This document shows positions 36,695 to 43,750 of a stretch of 64,000 nt of DNA, piece after piece. Where the stretch lies: the NCBI GenBank assembly GCA_963754265.1, contig CAVWFB010000009.1, positions 141,428-205,427 of the forward strand, given 5' to 3'. The position numbers and the translations under genes are program-made. The stretch is from AC-32 sp963754265. Lineage in GTDB: Bacteria; Actinomycetota; Thermoleophilia; Gaiellales; Gaiellaceae. The notes below the pieces were generated by a model, which saw only the letters and a program-made list of their open reading frames with translations, searched no databases and was not told where the DNA came from. The number at the start of each line of letters is the position of its first letter. Position 1 is the first letter of the stretch.

Positions 36695-37410
36695 GCTGGG
36701 CCGCACACGACCTCGAGCCCTACGCGTTTCAGAAGCACCTCGGCCTCAAGGTCGCGTTTGTCCCACTGCTGATCGGCTCGTATGCACCGGACCTGATGAC
36801 GAAGTGGTTCGTCTACGGGATCCATCTCGGGCCCTGGGATCTGAAGGCCTCCAACCCGGCGCAGTTCCACCGGGGCTGGCCGGGCGTGGGCTTCACCCAC
36901 TCCCTGACCTTCGGCGTCCTGATCGGACTCGTGATCTGGAAGGTGTTCGGAAGCAAACTCTGGGCGCTCAGCTTCGTGATCGGACATGCGGCGCATGCGA
37001 TCACTGATACCGGCGACACGGTCGGGACGATGCTGCTCTTCCCCTGGACGTTCCACTTCCACCTCGATGCCTGGGCTTACGCCGGCCAGACCGGCCGCTT
37101 CACCGACGCGGCCGCGTACTTCAGCGGCCCCGGGAGCATGTGGGACTTGGCGTGGATCCTCTACGGCTTCTACAGCTGGCGCGTGATCACGAGCGAGTAC
37201 TTCGACAAGGTCATCTACCGGGCCGATGGGTTCTGGCCCTGGCTCAACCGCTGGGTGCCGCGCGGCGCGCTGATCGCGCTCTACCGCGCGGCGTTCTTCT
37301 ACGGCACCTCGCGCTGGATCGCGTGGACGATCTGGGCGCACGTCGTGCACCACTACCCGTACGACCTCAGCTGGGGCGGGCCGCACTGGGTGCCCGCGGA
37401 GCACCCGTAG
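36691..37410 (+). CDS. YdjM/DUF457-like membrane-bound metal-dependent hydrolase
   Basis: A 239-residue membrane protein. Three short motifs resemble the DUF457/YdjM group: SYAPDLMTKW near the N-terminus, HRGWPGVGFTHSLTFG and VIGHAAHAITDTGD. Their His and Asp residues would form a metal site at the membrane. A further His-rich segment (TFHFHLDAW and AHVVHHYPYD) lies towards the C-terminus. The GTG at 36691 overlaps the preceding stop by 4 bp. The family assignment is by motif pattern only, and the reaction catalysed is unknown. Confidence 0.65.
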   Translation: MSWAAHDLEPYAFQKHLGLKVAFVPLLIGSYAPDLMTKWFVYGIHLGPWDLKASNPAQFHRGWPGVGFTHSLTFGVLIGLVIWKVFGSKLWALSFVIGHAAHAITDTGDTVGTMLLFPWTFHFHLDAWAYAGQTGRFTDAAAYFSGPGSMWDLAWILYGFYSWRVITSEYFDKVIYRADGFWPWLNRWVPRGALIALYRAAFFYGTSRWIAWTIWAHVVHHYPYDLSWGGPHWVPAEHP

Positions 37411-37428
37411 CTGTGTAACCATCTGCGC

Positions 37429-38430
37429 GTGATGCGGCGTGCGCTCATCGCCATGACGATCGCGCTCGCCACGGCGGCGCCGGCCTCGGCCGGAATCGCC
37501 GAGATCCGCGACGGGCACGGGCACCTGCTCGCGAACGCGGGAGCCGGAGGCGCGTTCGCGAGCTTCCAGGACGGCGGCTGGGCGCTCCGGTACGACTCGG
37601 CCTCACGCAGCACACGTGGCGTCTCGCTCACCGGGGTCTCGCTCGCCGGCGGGCTCGTGTACGCCGAGCGGATCGTCGTTCCGGCCCACGGCCTCCGCGG
37701 AGCCCGGGTCGAGGGGCTGACGGTGAACGGGCACGCCGTCGCGGCCCGGCCGAACACGCTCGTCCCGCTGGGACCCGGGAGCTACCTGGTCGTCCTGCAG
37801 GAGGCCGTCGTTCCGGGCGAGGGGAGCGGAGTGGTCGGGCTCCGGCTCGTGGCCGGCGACTCGTCGCTCGGGATCGACCCAGGCTCGCAGCTCCTCGTCG
37901 GCCTCGCCCGGGCGGCGATGCCGGCGGTCCACCGGCAGCGCGAGGTGCGTCTCTCGTGGCTCGCGCTCGGGGTCGCAGGCCACGGCGTCGACACCGGCAG
38001 CGGAGACCGGGGGCTCCCGGAGCCGTCGCTCCTCGGGGTGCCGACGGGCGGGACGACCGGCGTCGAGGCGGTGCGGATCGCGATGCAGTACCTCGGCGTT
38101 CCCTATCGCTGGGGAGGCGCCGACCCGTTCCGCGGCTTCGACTGCTCGGGCCTCGCGATGTACGTCTACGCCCAGCTCGGCATCCAGCTGACGCACTACA
38201 CGGGCTCGCAGTTCTACGAAGGCGCGCGGGTCCCGCCCTCGGCGCTGTTGCCCGGCGACCTGCTGTTCTTCGAGCCGAGCGCACGCGGTCCGCAGCACGA
38301 GGGGATCTACATCGGCGACGGGCAGTTCATCCAGGCCCCGCACACGGGTGACGTCGTCAAGATCTCGTCCCTGTCGGAGCCGGGATACGCCTTCGGCTTC
38401 GTCGGTGCCGTCCGCCCCTGGGGCGCCTAG
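37429..38430 (+). CDS. Secreted NlpC/P60 family peptidoglycan hydrolase
   Basis: A 333-residue protein with an N-terminal signal peptide (about residues 1-22, ending APASAG), a long all-beta-like region and a C-terminal NlpC/P60 papain-like domain (about 215-330). The catalytic triad reads Cys239 (GFDCSGL), His290 (QHEGIYIG) and His305 (APHTGD). This fits a D,L-endopeptidase that cuts peptidoglycan stem peptides. GTG at 37429 or ATG at 37432 both work. An AACCAT hexamer lies 6-9 nt upstream. No stop-proximal terminator on the plus strand is obvious. Confidence 0.92.
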   Translation: MMRRALIAMTIALATAAPASAGIAEIRDGHGHLLANAGAGGAFASFQDGGWALRYDSASRSTRGVSLTGVSLAGGLVYAERIVVPAHGLRGARVEGLTVNGHAVAARPNTLVPLGPGSYLVVLQEAVVPGEGSGVVGLRLVAGDSSLGIDPGSQLLVGLARAAMPAVHRQREVRLSWLALGVAGHGVDTGSGDRGLPEPSLLGVPTGGTTGVEAVRIAMQYLGVPYRWGGADPFRGFDCSGLAMYVYAQLGIQLTHYTGSQFYEGARVPPSALLPGDLLFFEPSARGPQHEGIYIGDGQFIQAPHTGDVVKISSLSEPGYAFGFVGAVRPWGA

Positions 38431-38437
38431 CGACCCG

Positions 38438-38526
38438 AAAAAGCAAGCGAGCCAGGTCTAGGGCCCGGCTCGCCGCCGCGATGATGTCCTCTGGAGGGGA
38501 GAGCATCGACCGCGACTCTGAGTCTA
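38438..38526 (-). ncRNA. Possible short minus-strand transcript with intrinsic terminator
   Basis: On the minus strand a 7-bp stem (GCGAGCC at 38473-38467 with GGCTCGC at 38453-38447, loop 13 nt) is followed by TTGCTTTTT. This is terminator-like, yet no recognised minus-strand gene ends here. TAGACT at 38526-38521 could be a -10, giving a transcript of about 75 nt. Alternatively an ATG at 38506 opens a short ORF (MLSPPEDIIAAASRAL) that reads through the hairpin. On the plus strand the hairpin has no T-run. The rest of the 38431-38641 gap shows nothing else. Confidence 0.3.
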
Positions 38527-38641
38527 GTCGCAGGCTAGGTGGCAGTGACCTGCAAATACCTGCGATTTGCTGCGGTTTTGTCGATCTCGCCCCGCGAGGA
38601 CCCCTGAGAGCGCTGGTCGCGTCCTGTCCGGCTCTGGCACG

Positions 38642-39232
38642 ATGCCGACTGTGAGGTCACGCACCGTCTGGTCGCTGATGCTTCCGATGCTCGTCGCGAG
38701 CGAAACGGTGGGGCACGCGCTCGTTGCCCGCTTCCTCGATCCCCACGGCGAGCGGCACATGGTGCTCGCGAGAACGACGCAGGACTACCTCGAGTTCCTG
38801 TACGCCGCGATCGTCGTCTGCCTGGTGCTCGGCATCGCCGCTCTCGCCCGCCGGGCGATCGCGACGTTCCGCGGCCTCGGGCCCCGGCCCCTGCCCGCGT
38901 GGCGCGTCGCCGCACTCCCGTCCGTCGTCTTCCTGGCCCAGGAGCACGTCGAGTCGCTCGTCCACAACGGGGACTCGGGCTGGTTCGTCACCGCCGAGCC
39001 CGTGGTGCTCTTCGGGGCCGTTCTGCAGCTGCCGTTCGGGCTCATGGCCGTGTGGCTCGTGCGCACGCTCCTGCGCGCAGCCGAAGGGCTCGGCTTCGTG
39101 CTGGCTCGTCAGGCCACCCGCGTCCGCGAGCGAGCGGCCCAGCTCGTCCACGGCCCGCAGGTCGAACCGATCCGGCTGCTCGGCCTCGCGCGCGGGCTGG
39201 CCGAGCGCGCACCGCCGCCCTCCTTCGCCTGA
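38642..39232 (+). CDS. Hypothetical four-span membrane protein
   Basis: A 196-residue protein with about four hydrophobic segments (about residues 8-28, 45-72, 88-105 and 125-150) and a basic C-terminal tail. His and acidic residues are placed near membrane borders (ETVGHALVARFLDPHGERH and AQEHVESLVHNGD), which could bind a metal or heme, but no family is recognised. The ATG at 38642 (MPTVRSRTVW) is chosen as the first start before the hydrophobic part. It is followed by a strong hairpin and the small HTH gene. Confidence 0.7.
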   Translation: MPTVRSRTVWSLMLPMLVASETVGHALVARFLDPHGERHMVLARTTQDYLEFLYAAIVVCLVLGIAALARRAIATFRGLGPRPLPAWRVAALPSVVFLAQEHVESLVHNGDSGWFVTAEPVVLFGAVLQLPFGLMAVWLVRTLLRAAEGLGFVLARQATRVRERAAQLVHGPQVEPIRLLGLARGLAERAPPPSFA

Positions 39233-39236
39233 GAGC

Positions 39237-39260
39237 GGCGGCCACAGCTCTGTGGCCGCC
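39237..39260. other. Perfect 10-bp hairpin before the small HTH gene
   Basis: GGCGGCCACA and TGTGGCCGCC form a perfect stem around GCTC, 5 nt after the previous stop codon and 25 nt before the TTG at 39285. There is no T-run. It could end the upstream message, protect the 3' end, or act as a 5' UTR element. Confidence 0.5.
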
Positions 39261-39284
39261 AACCCGGCGTAAAAGGAGGGTTCC

Positions 39285-39533
39285 TTGCAACAGCAGACAC
39301 ACAATTCCGGACGAGCCGAAGTCGACGCCTTGGCGACTGCCCTGGCCGAGCGGCTCCACCTCACGGACGGCACGCCGTGGATGAACACGGCCGAGGCCGC
39401 CCAGTACATGCGCGTCTCGGTGCGCTGGCTGCGCCAGCACCTGCACCAGGTGCCGCACAGCAAGGTGGAGGGCCGGCTGTTCTTCAGTCGTAACGAGCTC
39501 GACTCGTGGCTCGCTCGAAACCGACGGCGCTAG
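39285..39533 (+). CDS. Small excisionase/MerR-type helix-turn-helix protein
   Basis: An 82-residue protein. The C-terminal half matches the HTH_17 excisionase-like fold: MNTAEAAQYMRVSVRWLRQHL then VEGRLFFSRNELDSWL. The N-terminal 30 residues are polar. The TTG start at 39285 follows AAAAGGAGG with good spacing. It lies between two strong hairpins with no integrase or phage gene nearby, so despite the family name it is likely a chromosomal regulator. A perfect terminator follows directly, so it is probably the last gene of its unit. Confidence 0.82.
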   Translation: MQQQTHNSGRAEVDALATALAERLHLTDGTPWMNTAEAAQYMRVSVRWLRQHLHQVPHSKVEGRLFFSRNELDSWLARNRRR

Positions 39534-39563
39534 AGAGGGCTTGGCGTCAGCCAAGCCCTCTTT
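39534..39563 (+). terminator. Intrinsic terminator after the small HTH gene
   Basis: A perfect 12-bp stem (AGAGGGCTTGGC / GCCAAGCCCTCT) with loop GTCA starts at the base after the stop codon and ends in a short TTT. It also separates the convergent khtT-like gene that ends 3 bp away. Confidence 0.8.
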
Positions 39564-39566
39564 GGG

Positions 39567-40058
39567 CTACGACCCGGCTAGCAGCTTCCGGAAGGCGCCG
39601 TACTGGCCGGCCTTGCCGACCGTGACCAGCGTGTCCCCGCGCTGGATCACGTCGTCTGGCTGCGCGCCCGTGACCGGCTCCGGCTCGCGCAGGATCGCGA
39701 TCACCGTGATCCCGGTCTTCGCGCGGAAGCCGCTCTCCGCGAGGGTCTTGCCGATCCACGGGCTCGTCTCGGGCACCGGCTCCCACTCGATCAGGAGCTC
39801 GCCGAGCGCCATCTCGAGGTCCTCGACGATCTTCGGCCGCTCATAGGCGCCGCCGATCACCGCGCCGAGCTGGCGGGCCTCGTCGTCGTCGAGCCGGATC
39901 ACCGCCTTCGGCTCGTCATCGTCTGAGTGCCGGAAGAAGTAGAGCTCCCGGACGCCGTCGTTGTGCTGGATCACCGCCAGCCGGCCGCCGTCGTCGAGGC
40001 GGAAGGTGAACTTCGTCCCGACGCCGGGCAGTCGCGTCTCACGCAGGTCGACGGGCAT
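39567..40058 (-). CDS. KhtT-like regulatory subunit of a K+/H+ antiporter (TrkA-C domain)
   Basis: A 163-residue soluble protein. The C-terminal TrkA-C (RCK_C) domain spans about residues 78-160 (PWIGKTLAESGFRAKTGITVIAILRE, then DDVIQRGDTLVTVGKAGQYGAFRKLL). The N-terminal part (VDLRETRLPGVGTKFTFRLDDGGRLAVIQH) matches KhtT. In Bacillus KhtT gates KhtU and binds c-di-AMP, so this protein may do the same. Its start overlaps the end of the antiporter gene by 20 bp, with the antiporter gene first. Confidence 0.87.
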   Translation of the reverse strand: MPVDLRETRLPGVGTKFTFRLDDGGRLAVIQHNDGVRELYFFRHSDDDEPKAVIRLDDDEARQLGAVIGGAYERPKIVEDLEMALGELLIEWEPVPETSPWIGKTLAESGFRAKTGITVIAILREPEPVTGAQPDDVIQRGDTLVTVGKAGQYGAFRKLLAGS

Positions 40059-41226
40059 CTCGCCTCCAGTCTACGAAGAGCCATCGGCCGATCGCCTTCG
40101 ACTCCTTCATCAACGCCACTCCGAGCGTGGCCGTGATCAGCACGTACAGCCCCGCGAACGCTCCGATCTTCACCTGGGTCGCGTCCGAGATCCGGGGGTT
40201 CCCGCTCACGAGCTGGGCGAGGATGATCGTGAACTCGCCGTGTGCGACGAGGGCGACGCCCACGTTCAGGCTCTGCCTCCGGCTGTAGCCGCCGAGCAGG
40301 CCGCTCACGTAGCCCCCGCCGATCTTGCCGACCAGGCTCAGCACCACGGCGAGGGCGAGCAGCCAGGCCACGCTGCCGGCCTTGCCGACGTCGATGGAGA
40401 GGCCGAAGACGAAGAAGAAGAGCGCCGCGAAGACGTCGCGGAAGCTGAAGAAGCGCTCCTCGATCTCCTCCCGGATCGAGGTGCCCGAGAGGACGACGCC
40501 GGCCATCAGCGCGCCGACCGCCTCGGAGAGGCCGAGCTCCTGGGCGAGCGCAGCAGAGCCGACGAGGAAGGCGAAGGCGGCCAGGAGGAAGATCTCCCGC
40601 GGCAGCCAGTCCAGGAAGCGGTCGATCGGGCCGCTGAGCCACTTCGAGATCGCGAGCGCGGCCGCGATGAACCCGATCGCCTTCGCCACGATCGCCAGGG
40701 TGTGCGTCGCCTCGCCACCGCCGCCCGAGGCGAACCCGAGCACGACGGCGATCACGATGTCCTCGGCGACCAGGATCGCGAGCACGAGGTCGGTCTCGTC
40801 GTCGGCGAGCCGGCGGAAGTCGATCAGCCCCTTGACGGTGACCGCGCTGGAGGAGACGTAGATCGCGGCGGCGAGGATGAAGGCCGCGAAGCTGAGCCCG
40901 AACGCGGCGACGCCGACGAGGAGCCCGAGCGCGCCATTCACGACCACGTCGATCGCTCCCCCGTAGAAGACGTAGCCTCGGCTGCGGGCGATTCGCCCGA
41001 GCGTGAACTCGAGGCCGAGGAAGAAGAGCAGGAAGATCAGCCCGATCTCGGCCACGAAATCCGTCACTTCGGAGGGCTGCACGATGCTCAGCGCCTTCGG
41101 CTCGTGCGGGCCGAGCAGCAGCCCCGCGAGCAGGTACGCGGGGATCGCCGAGAGCCCGACACGGCTTGCCACCAGGCCCAGTCCTCCCAGGAGGGCGACG
41201 GTGATCGAGAGCTGGGCGAGGGTCAT
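40039..41226 (-). CDS. CPA2-family K+/H+ antiporter (KhtU-like)
   Basis: A 395-residue membrane protein of the monovalent cation:proton antiporter-2 family. Markers include SAIPAYLLAGLLLGPH, IGLIFLLFFLGLEFTLGRI, the ion-binding-site helices LAILVAEDIVIAVVLGF and LSEAVGALMAGVVLSGT, and LNVGVALVAHGEFTIILAQL. There is no cytosolic TrkA-N domain, consistent with a separate KhtT-like subunit encoded next. The ATG at 41226 is preceded by a TACGAT hexamer. It probably exports K+ or Na+ for pH and osmotic balance. Confidence 0.92.
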   Translation of the reverse strand: MTLAQLSITVALLGGLGLVASRVGLSAIPAYLLAGLLLGPHEPKALSIVQPSEVTDFVAEIGLIFLLFFLGLEFTLGRIARSRGYVFYGGAIDVVVNGALGLLVGVAAFGLSFAAFILAAAIYVSSSAVTVKGLIDFRRLADDETDLVLAILVAEDIVIAVVLGFASGGGGEATHTLAIVAKAIGFIAAALAISKWLSGPIDRFLDWLPREIFLLAAFAFLVGSAALAQELGLSEAVGALMAGVVLSGTSIREEIEERFFSFRDVFAALFFFVFGLSIDVGKAGSVAWLLALAVVLSLVGKIGGGYVSGLLGGYSRRQSLNVGVALVAHGEFTIILAQLVSGNPRISDATQVKIGAFAGLYVLITATLGVALMKESKAIGRWLFVDWRRDARRPA

Positions 41227-41293
41227 CGCGGGCGGCGCATGATCGTACCGCCCGGCCGAGCCCTCCTAGAGCAGCGACTTCCCGCGCACGCTG

Positions 41294-41313
41294 GAGCCCA
41301 GTGCACCGGGCTC
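41294..41313 (-). other. Hairpin at the dedA stop codon
   Basis: GAGCCC and GGGCTC form a 6-bp stem around an 8-nt loop that itself contains GTGCAC. It begins at the last base of the dedA stop on the minus strand and has no T-run, so it is a weak terminator candidate. The 86-bp gap holds no gene. Confidence 0.35.
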
Positions 41314-41906
41314 TAGCCGCGTCCCCGGCGGCGGAGCCAGCGCACACCCTCGACCACGCCCGTGACGAGGAGCGCGATCCCGAAGGCAAGCACCAGGCCC
41401 TTCCACGGCTGGCGCTCGAAGGCCTTGCCTCCGAAGTACCCGAGCAGCGCGGCATACGAGGCCCAGACGAAGCCGGCCAGGACGTCGTAGACGATGAAGC
41501 GCCGCCACGGCATCTCGAGCCAGCCGGAGGAGAAGGTGACGACCGTCCTTCCGGCCGGGATGAACCGCGCGAGGAGGATCAACAGCCCACCCCGCTCCTG
41601 GATCTGCCGTTCCGCCCAGGCGATCCGCTCCTGCGACTTCTCGCTCGAGAAGAAGCGCCGGCGCAGCGGCTGCTCGAACCGCTTGCCGAGGAAGTAGGCG
41701 GTGTTGTCGCCCGCGATCGCGCCGGTCGCTGCGGCGAGGATCGCCAGCGACAGGTGGGTATTCCCCGTGCTCGAGAGGACGCCGGCCGTGATCACCGCCG
41801 TCTCGCTCGGGACGAGCGGGAAGAGGACGTCGAGGTAGGCCAGTCCGAAGATGAGGAGGTAGGACCACCACTCGCCGGAGACGTGATTGGCGAGCCCGCT
41901 CAGCAA
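41313..41906 (-). CDS. DedA-family membrane protein
   Basis: A 197-residue DedA (SNARE-associated/VTT fold) protein. Conserved parts are FGLAYLDVLFPLVPSETAVITAGVLSS near the N-terminus, the GDNTAYFLGKRFEQPL loop, and the LARFIPAGRTVVTFSSGWLEMPWRRF motif with the two Arg residues needed for function in the family. DedA proteins act in lipid scrambling (undecaprenyl phosphate or phospholipid recycling) and membrane-potential upkeep. I chose TTG at 41906, which follows the response-regulator stop by 7 nt. Cotranscription with that regulator is likely. Confidence 0.88.
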   Translation of the reverse strand: MLSGLANHVSGEWWSYLLIFGLAYLDVLFPLVPSETAVITAGVLSSTGNTHLSLAILAAATGAIAGDNTAYFLGKRFEQPLRRRFFSSEKSQERIAWAERQIQERGGLLILLARFIPAGRTVVTFSSGWLEMPWRRFIVYDVLAGFVWASYAALLGYFGGKAFERQPWKGLVLAFGIALLVTGVVEGVRWLRRRGRG

Positions 41907-41913
41907 CCGGCAC

Positions 41914-42540
41914 CTATGCCTCGAGCAAGCCCTCGTCGAGGGCGTAGCGCACGAGCTCCGCACGGGTGGAGAGGCGGAGCTTCTGCATGATGTGCGTCCG
42001 GTGCGCCTCGACGGTGCGAACGGAGATGAACAGCTTCCCGGCGATCTCCTGGTTGGTGTGGCCGAACGCGAGCAAGCCGAGGACCTCCCGCTCGCGATCG
42101 GAGAGGGGATCCGCTGCTCGCCGCTGCTCGGCCGCGATCAGGCGGGCGCCGAGCTCAGGGTGCACGTACCGCCCGCCCGCCGCGACCTCCCTGATCGCCG
42201 GCACGAGCTCCTCGTCGAGGGCCTGCTTGAGCACGTAGCCGCTGGCGCCCCGGTCGAACGCCGCACGTGCGGGCTGCGGCTCGTCCTGGACGGAGAGGAC
42301 GACCACCCTCAGGCCCGCGTGCTCGCGCAGGAGACCTTCGATGGCGTCGCTCCCGCCGTCCGTCCAGACGCTCGCGTCGAGCACGACGATGTCGGGCTCG
42401 AGCGCGCGGGCGGCAGCGGCCGCCTCCGCCTCGGAGCCGGCCTCGCCGACGGTTTCGAGGTCGACCTCCGCGTTCACGAGCAGCGCCATGCCTTCCCTGG
42501 CGGAGGGGCGGTCATCGACGATCAGGACACGGACACTCAA
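41914..42540 (-). CDS. NarL/LuxR-family response regulator (1)
   Basis: A 208-residue response regulator. The receiver domain (about residues 1-120) has the acidic pair in IVDDRP, the phospho-acceptor Asp in IVVLDASVW, Ser in VVLSVQ and Lys in YVLKQA. A C-terminal GerE/LuxR HTH follows (LSDREREVLGLLAFGHTNQEIAGKLFISVRTVEAHRTHIMQKL). The start is TTG at 42540. A TAGTCT -10 candidate lies at 42558-42563, with a palindrome over the -35 region. No kinase is adjacent; the MASE1 kinase 1.2 kb upstream in the same cluster may serve it. Confidence 0.9.
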   Translation of the reverse strand: MSVRVLIVDDRPSAREGMALLVNAEVDLETVGEAGSEAEAAAAARALEPDIVVLDASVWTDGGSDAIEGLLREHAGLRVVVLSVQDEPQPARAAFDRGASGYVLKQALDEELVPAIREVAAGGRYVHPELGARLIAAEQRRAADPLSDREREVLGLLAFGHTNQEIAGKLFISVRTVEAHRTHIMQKLRLSTRAELVRYALDEGLLEA

Positions 42541-42557
42541 GGGGATACGGCGGCAAA

Positions 42558-42592
42558 AGACTAATCGCCGGGATTTTGACCCGCCTGGGTCA
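42558..42592 (-). promoter_or_regulatory. Promoter with a TGACCC-N4-GGGTCA operator
   Basis: On the minus strand TAGTCT (42563-42558) is a -10 candidate for response regulator 1. The 16-bp perfect palindrome TGACCC-GCCT-GGGTCA (42577-42592) sits where its -35 should be, and no TTGACA-like sequence is present. This layout fits an activator replacing the -35 contact, or a repressor blocking it. A small divergent ORF starts 34 bp further on. Confidence 0.45.
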
Positions 42593-42626
42593 GGCGCTCC
42601 GGGGCCTGGAGCGCGAGTCTCAAGGA

Positions 42627-42830
42627 GTGCAATCCGCGCCTTCCCCGACATCGCTCGATCTGTACAGACGGCGTGTGCAGCTCAGGCACGCGTTGGTCGC
42701 CGTCGAGTCGGCGATCGTTCTCAAGGAGGAGCGCGCTCCGGAGGACGCGGAGCCCGTCAACCTCGAAGGGTTGAGACAAGATCTCCTCGTGGCACTGTGG
42801 CTCACCGAAGTCCTGCTCTCGAGGCACTGA
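42627..42830 (+). CDS. Small hypothetical protein
   Basis: A 67-residue ORF from GTG at 42627, or 51 residues from GTG at 42675. The sequence is helical with an amphipathic middle (RRRVQLRHALVAVESAIVLKEER) and a hydrophobic end (LRQDLLVALWLTEVLLSRH). There is no family match. It diverges from response regulator 1 and precedes the PAS-LuxR gene in the same direction. The ribosome site AAGGAG overlaps the first GTG, which favours neither start. Two hairpins follow it (42840-42876). Confidence 0.5.
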   Translation: MQSAPSPTSLDLYRRRVQLRHALVAVESAIVLKEERAPEDAEPVNLEGLRQDLLVALWLTEVLLSRH

Positions 42831-42839
42831 GATCGCACG

Positions 42840-42876
42840 CATCGCCCTTTTTGGGCGATGAACGCCCGGCGGCGTT
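42840..42876 (+). terminator. Two tandem hairpins between the small ORF and the PAS-LuxR gene
   Basis: CATCGCCC-TTTTT-GGGCGATG (8-bp stem, 42840-42860) is followed directly by AACGCC-CGGC-GGCGTT and then TT. The second could be a weak terminator for the small ORF, or the pair may structure the PAS-LuxR 5' UTR. The GTG start lies 17 nt further on. Confidence 0.4.
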
Positions 42877-42892
42877 TTCGGAGACTGGCACC

Positions 42893-43465
42893 GTGTCGGA
42901 GCTCCAGGCGATCGACGCGGACGTCGAGCACGCGCTCGAGGCAATCAACGTCCCCGCGTACGTCATCGACTCGCACGGGATCATCCGCTGGGTCAACCCG
43001 GCAGGGAAGCGGATCGTCGGCGACGTCACCGGGCGGCAGTTCACCTCGGTGTGCGCGCCCGAGGAGACGCGTCGCGCGCGCGAGGTGTTCGCCTCGAAGA
43101 TCGCCGGCACCGCGAAGGTGACCGACGCCGAGGTCGTCCTGGTCCAGGAAGACGGCGAGCGCATCGGCGTCGAGGTCAGCTCGGTGCCGCTCTACTCCGG
43201 CGGTCAGATCATCGGCGTCTTCGGTCAGCTCGTCCACGTCGATACCGAGCCCGACCGGCCGCTGCACCCGCACCTGACCCCGCGGCAAGCGGAAGTGCTA
43301 CGCCTGCTGGAGCGAGGCCAGTCGACCCAGCAGATCGCCCGGGAGCTCCATCTCAGCCTCGAGACGGTGCGCAATCACATCCGGCACCTTCTCCGCGCAC
43401 TCGGCGTTCATTCCCGCCTCGAGGCGGTCGCGCTCGCCCGGCAGGGCGACGTCGCGGTCAGCTGA
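42893..43465 (+). CDS. PAS-domain LuxR-type transcriptional regulator
   Basis: A 190-residue regulator with an N-terminal PAS domain (about residues 8-115: NVPAYVIDSHGIIRWVNPAGKRIVGDVTGRQF, then EVVLVQEDGERIGVEVSSVPLYSGGQIIGVFGQLVHV) and a C-terminal LuxR HTH (about 125-185: LTPRQAEVLRLLERGQSTQQIARELHLSLETVRNHIRHLLRALGV). It has no receiver domain, so it is a one-component sensor whose PAS domain should bind a small ligand or cofactor. The GTG at 42893 is chosen to fit the PAS start. It converges with a small zinc-ribbon ORF. Confidence 0.87.
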   Translation: MSELQAIDADVEHALEAINVPAYVIDSHGIIRWVNPAGKRIVGDVTGRQFTSVCAPEETRRAREVFASKIAGTAKVTDAEVVLVQEDGERIGVEVSSVPLYSGGQIIGVFGQLVHVDTEPDRPLHPHLTPRQAEVLRLLERGQSTQQIARELHLSLETVRNHIRHLLRALGVHSRLEAVALARQGDVAVS

Positions 43466-43468
43466 GGC

Positions 43469-43639
43469 TCAGCCGCAGCGCGGGCACCTGCGCCGGGTCC
43501 CGAGCTCGCGACCGCAGGAGGCGCAGCGCCCACGATCCCGGCGGGCGCGTAGGCGCCGCTCCCGCAGGCCCATGCGACACATGACGAGCCCTACTCCGAT
43601 GGTCAGGAGCGCGTTCATGAGCAGGTGCGAGCTCAGCAC
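43469..43639 (-). CDS. Small membrane-anchored zinc-ribbon protein
   Basis: A 56-residue ORF from GTG at 43639. A short hydrophobic helix (HLLMNALLTIGVGLVM) is followed by a strongly basic linker and a C-terminal zinc ribbon with two CxxC knuckles (CASCGRELG and CPRCG). The stop lies 4 bp beyond the stop of the convergent PAS-LuxR gene. It follows the histidine kinase gene on the same strand after 111 bp with no recognised gene. Function is unknown. An alternative ATG lies seven codons in. Confidence rests on the clean zinc-ribbon pattern. Confidence 0.5.
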   Translation of the reverse strand: MLSSHLLMNALLTIGVGLVMCRMGLRERRLRARRDRGRCASCGRELGTRRRCPRCG

Positions 43640-43750
43640 GGGTCAGGTCGCCTTCTGGCTGGTCTCCTCCGCCGTCACGACCCTCCGAGCAAATCGCGCG
43701 CGGGCTCGAGCGGCATCGCCCCGAAGGGATGAAAGCCCGGATCCACCCGG

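Noticed and set aside
39285..39533. Excisionase gene as the mark of a prophage or integrative element
   Set aside because: There is no integrase, attachment repeat, tRNA target or phage gene around it. The MerR-like small HTH fold is widespread in chromosomal regulators.
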